This document shows, one piece after another, positions 14,057 through 15,960 of a stretch of 15,960 bases of DNA; position 1 is the first letter of the stretch, and every line of letters starts with the position of its first letter. The notes beneath the pieces are model-generated. The model did not search any database. It saw nothing but the letters and a program-made list of their open reading frames with translations, and had not been told where the DNA came from. The stretch lies in NCBI GenBank assembly GCA_004553095.1, contig SFMJ01000022.1:1-15960 (forward strand), written 5' to 3'. Source of the stretch: Bacteroidales bacterium. Its GTDB lineage: Bacteria; Bacteroidota; Bacteroidia; Bacteroidales; Muribaculaceae. A program made the translations under genes and the position numbers.

Positions 14057-15391
14057 TTAGATCACACCTTGAGCCATCATAGCGTCAGCTACTTTGAGGA
14101 AGCCGGCGATGTTAGCGCCCTTCATGTAGTTGATATAGCCCTCTTCCTTGCCATATTCAACGCAAGCTTCGTGGATGTTGAACATGATCTCGTGGAGCAT
14201 TTCGTCTACCTTCTTGGCGCTCCACTGGAGGTGCTCAGCATCTTGAGTCATCTCGAGACCTGAAACGGCTACACCACCGGCGTTAACAGCCTTACCAGGA
14301 GCGTAAGGAGTCTTGTTGGAGATGAAAGCGTCGATAGCTTCGGCAGTACATCCCATGTTAGAAACTTCAGCCACCATGAGGACATTGTTGGCGATAAGAG
14401 CCTTAGCGTCAGCCTCTCCGAGCTCGTTCTGAGTAGCGCAGGGGAGAGCGATATCTACCTTCTGCTCCCAAGGCTTGCGGCCGGGGAAGAATTGCGAGCC
14501 GGGGAACTTGTCGGCGTAAGGAGCCACGACGTCATTGCCGGAAGCGCGGAGTTCGAGCATATAAGCGATCTTTTCAGCATCGAGACCTGCGGGGTCGTAG
14601 ATGTATCCGTCGGGGCCGGAGATAGTCACGACCTTACCGCCGAGTTCAGTAGCCTTGGTAGCAGCGCCCCAAGCTACGTTACCGAAGCCGGAGATAGCGA
14701 TAGTTTTGCCCTTGATGTCAGTACCGAGGTCCTTGAGCATTTGCTCTACGAAATAGAGAGCTCCGAAGCCGGTAGCTTCAGGACGGATACGGCTACCGCC
14801 GAAAGAGAGACCCTTGCCGGTGAAAGTACCGGTGTTCTCGCGAGCGAGCTTCTTGTACATACCATACATATAACCAACTTCGCGGCCACCTACGCCGATA
14901 TCGCCTGCGGGCACGTCACGGTCGGGACCGAGGTTGCGCCAGAGTTCCATAACGAAAGCCTGGCAGAAACGCATGATTTCGCCGTCGCTCTTGCCGCGGG
15001 GGCTGAAGTCGGAACCACCTTTACCTCCACCCATGGGGAGAGTAGTAAGAGCGTTTTTGAAAGTTTGTTCGAAACCGAGGAATTTGAGGATAGAGAGGTT
15101 GACAGAAGCATGGAAGCGGATACCGCCCTTGTAGGGGCCGATAGCGTTGTTGAATTGTACGCGATAGCCGATATTGTTCTGCACTTCGCCTTTGTCGTCA
15201 ACCCAAGACACGCGGAAAGTGAAGATACGGTCGGGCTCTACCATACGTTCGATGATACGAGCTTTTTCGTACTCGGGGTGCTGGTTGTAAACGTCTTCTA
15301 CACAAAGGAGAACTTCCTTAACTGCCTGGAGGAATTCTTTCTCTCCGGGATGCTTGGCCTCAAGATTGGCCATGATCTCATTAATATTCAT
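14057..15391 (-). CDS. gdhA: Glutamate dehydrogenase
   Basis: This 444-residue enzyme interconverts glutamate with 2-oxoglutarate and ammonia in the cytoplasm; small GDHs of this length form hexamers. Visible residues are GPYKGGIRFH (85-94) with substrate-binding Lys88, PMGGGKGGSDFSPRGKSD (119-136) with catalytic Lys124, PAGDIGVGGREVG (161-173) with catalytic Asp164, and the Rossmann signature SGFGNVAWG (234-242). The sequence closely resembles what I recall of the NAD-linked GDH of Porphyromonas gingivalis, where it serves amino-acid fermentation, but cofactor choice is inferred. It is monocistronic here: it has its own promoter (15456-15486), a leader near 60 nt and a strong terminator, and faces the HAD gene convergently. 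The ATG at 15391 gives the usual family N-terminus. Confidence 0.97.
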   Translation of the reverse strand: MNINEIMANLEAKHPGEKEFLQAVKEVLLCVEDVYNQHPEYEKARIIERMVEPDRIFTFRVSWVDDKGEVQNNIGYRVQFNNAIGPYKGGIRFHASVNLSILKFLGFEQTFKNALTTLPMGGGKGGSDFSPRGKSDGEIMRFCQAFVMELWRNLGPDRDVPAGDIGVGGREVGYMYGMYKKLARENTGTFTGKGLSFGGSRIRPEATGFGALYFVEQMLKDLGTDIKGKTIAISGFGNVAWGAATKATELGGKVVTISGPDGYIYDPAGLDAEKIAYMLELRASGNDVVAPYADKFPGSQFFPGRKPWEQKVDIALPCATQNELGEADAKALIANNVLMVAEVSNMGCTAEAIDAFISNKTPYAPGKAVNAGGVAVSGLEMTQDAEHLQWSAKKVDEMLHEIMFNIHEACVEYGKEEGYINYMKGANIAGFLKVADAMMAQGVI

Positions 15392-15632
15392 GCTAATCAG
15401 TTTAGATTTAAGAGTTCTAAATGATATCCCTTTAGAGGGGGTATTAAATATGATGCAAACTTACAAAATATATTTAAGATATCAATAAAAAAGGGGAGGA
15501 AAAATTGGTCAAAAAGAGGGGCAAAAGATATGTTATTGAACATACTTTCACAGCAAGTAGTCAATTAAAAGTAAAATCGGGGCGTATATACCTGATATTT
15601 AGACAGATGAGGTGAGCGAGCTAAAGATCTCA
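15392..15632. other. Intergenic region upstream of gdhA
   Basis: These 241 bp hold the gdhA leader and promoter and, beyond about 15490, A-rich sequence in which I see no gene, clear promoter or repeat. A small hairpin CCCT-TTAG-AGGG lies in the leader at 15428-15439. Confidence 0.6.
15456..15486 (-). promoter_or_regulatory. Bacteroidetes-type promoter of gdhA
   Basis: On the minus strand ATTG (15486-15483) is followed after 19 bp by TAAGTTTG (15463-15456), an exact TAnnTTTG -7 element at the correct spacing from a TTG-type -33 element. Transcription would start near 15450, giving a leader of about 58 nt before the gdhA ATG. Confidence 0.72.
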
Positions 15633-15960
15633 GATGGAGGCAAGGAGGCGAAGGATCCGGCAGCCAAACTGCCGGACACAGTAGGATTCGCCCCAAGAGG
15701 AGGGCTGAGGCGGGAGGCAGGGAGGCGAAAGATCCGGCAGCCAAACTGCCGGAAACAGTAGGAATCGCCCCAAGTGGAGGGATGAGGCTGGATGGGCAGG
15801 GGGGCGAAAGATCCGGCAGCCAAACTGCCGGACACAGTAGGATTCGCCCCAAGAGGAGGGCTGAGGCGGGATGGGCAGGGGGGCGAAAGATCCGGCAGCC
15901 AAACTGCCGGACACAGTAGGATTCGCCCCAAGAGGAGGGATGAGGCTGGAGGGCAGGGGG
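15633..15960. repeat. Tandem array of 77-79 bp hairpin units, continuing past the window
   Basis: Four 46-bp cores occur at 15647-15692, 15724-15769, 15803-15848 and 15882-15927, so the period is 77, 79 and 79 bp. Each core contains TCCGGCAG, a CCAAA loop and CTGCCGGA, a perfect 8-bp stem conserved in all four. Outer arms GGCGAA and TTCGCC can pair around it (ATCGCC in copy 2). Linkers of 31-33 bp are purine-rich, G-rich and nearly identical. A divergent linker-like stretch (15633-15646) precedes copy 1, and a fifth linker runs to the end of the window. Minus-strand open frames here are by-products, because the period is not a multiple of three. Confidence 0.95.

Noticed and set aside
14492..15424. 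310-residue plus-strand open frame opposite gdhA
   Set aside because: It is antisense to a clearly conserved gene, shows no recognisable domain and has no promoter; it arises from the codon bias of gdhA.
15647..15927. CRISPR-like array: 46-bp repeats separated by 31-33 bp
   Set aside because: The intervening segments are nearly identical to each other, not unique spacers, and no cas genes are nearby. It is a plain tandem repeat.
15565..15931. Three overlapping minus-strand open frames with repeated peptide motifs
   Set aside because: The 77-79 bp period is not a multiple of three, so the same peptide shifts between frames. There is no start signal or known domain; they are by-products of the tandem repeat.

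Overview
The window looks like a chromosomal segment of a Bacteroidales bacterium, most likely Porphyromonas or a close relative. The reasons are a Bacteroidetes-type promoter element (TAnnTTTG) before gdhA and another before the amidase-like gene, genes that mostly lack Shine-Dalgarno sites, a lipoprotein form of TamA (TamL type), a 'xanthan lyase/golvesin' amidase-like protein, a DUF4922 gene, and a small hexameric-type glutamate dehydrogenase like those of amino-acid-fermenting Porphyromonas. The taxonomic call is inference. No rRNA, tRNA, transposase or CRISPR was seen.

Layout. Positions 1-2173 hold the end of a surface-polysaccharide operon: the 3' part of rfbA, rfbC, and a multi-spanning membrane protein resembling O-antigen polymerases. 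A probable promoter overlaps the last codons of that gene and starts a leader of about 110 nt with a small hairpin. It leads into a secreted 1154-residue amidase-fold protein (2286-5750). Four tightly packed genes follow (5813-10733): a GT2 glycosyltransferase with an extra N-terminal domain, a DUF4922/HIT-like protein, a SpoIID/LytB-like protein with no signal peptide, and an AmpG-like permease. Next are a TamL-type outer-membrane lipoprotein (10771-13122) and a phosphoglycolate-phosphatase-like HAD hydrolase (13195-13860). All of these are on the plus strand with short gaps, so most could be co-transcribed. gdhA lies convergently on the minus strand (14057-15391), with its own promoter and a perfect 12-bp terminator hairpin.

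How the genes may work together. The amidase-like protein, SpoIID-like protein and AmpG-like permease all point to cell-wall glycan turnover and recycling. The GT2 and DUF4922 proteins sit between them in very tight linkage, so they may handle the sugar or sugar nucleotide in the same pathway. TamL and the rfb genes serve outer-membrane and surface-polysaccharide biogenesis.

The least explained DNA is non-coding. (1) A tandem array of at least four 77-79 bp units runs off the right end (15633-15960). Each unit has a 46-bp core with an invariant 8-bp-stem hairpin and a purine-rich, G-quadruplex-prone linker. (2) Heptanucleotide repeat arrays of related sequence (core TTAG/ATAG) fill three successive intergenic gaps (10734-10770, 13123-13157, 13901-13963), and a reverse-oriented version forms the last codons of the HAD gene.
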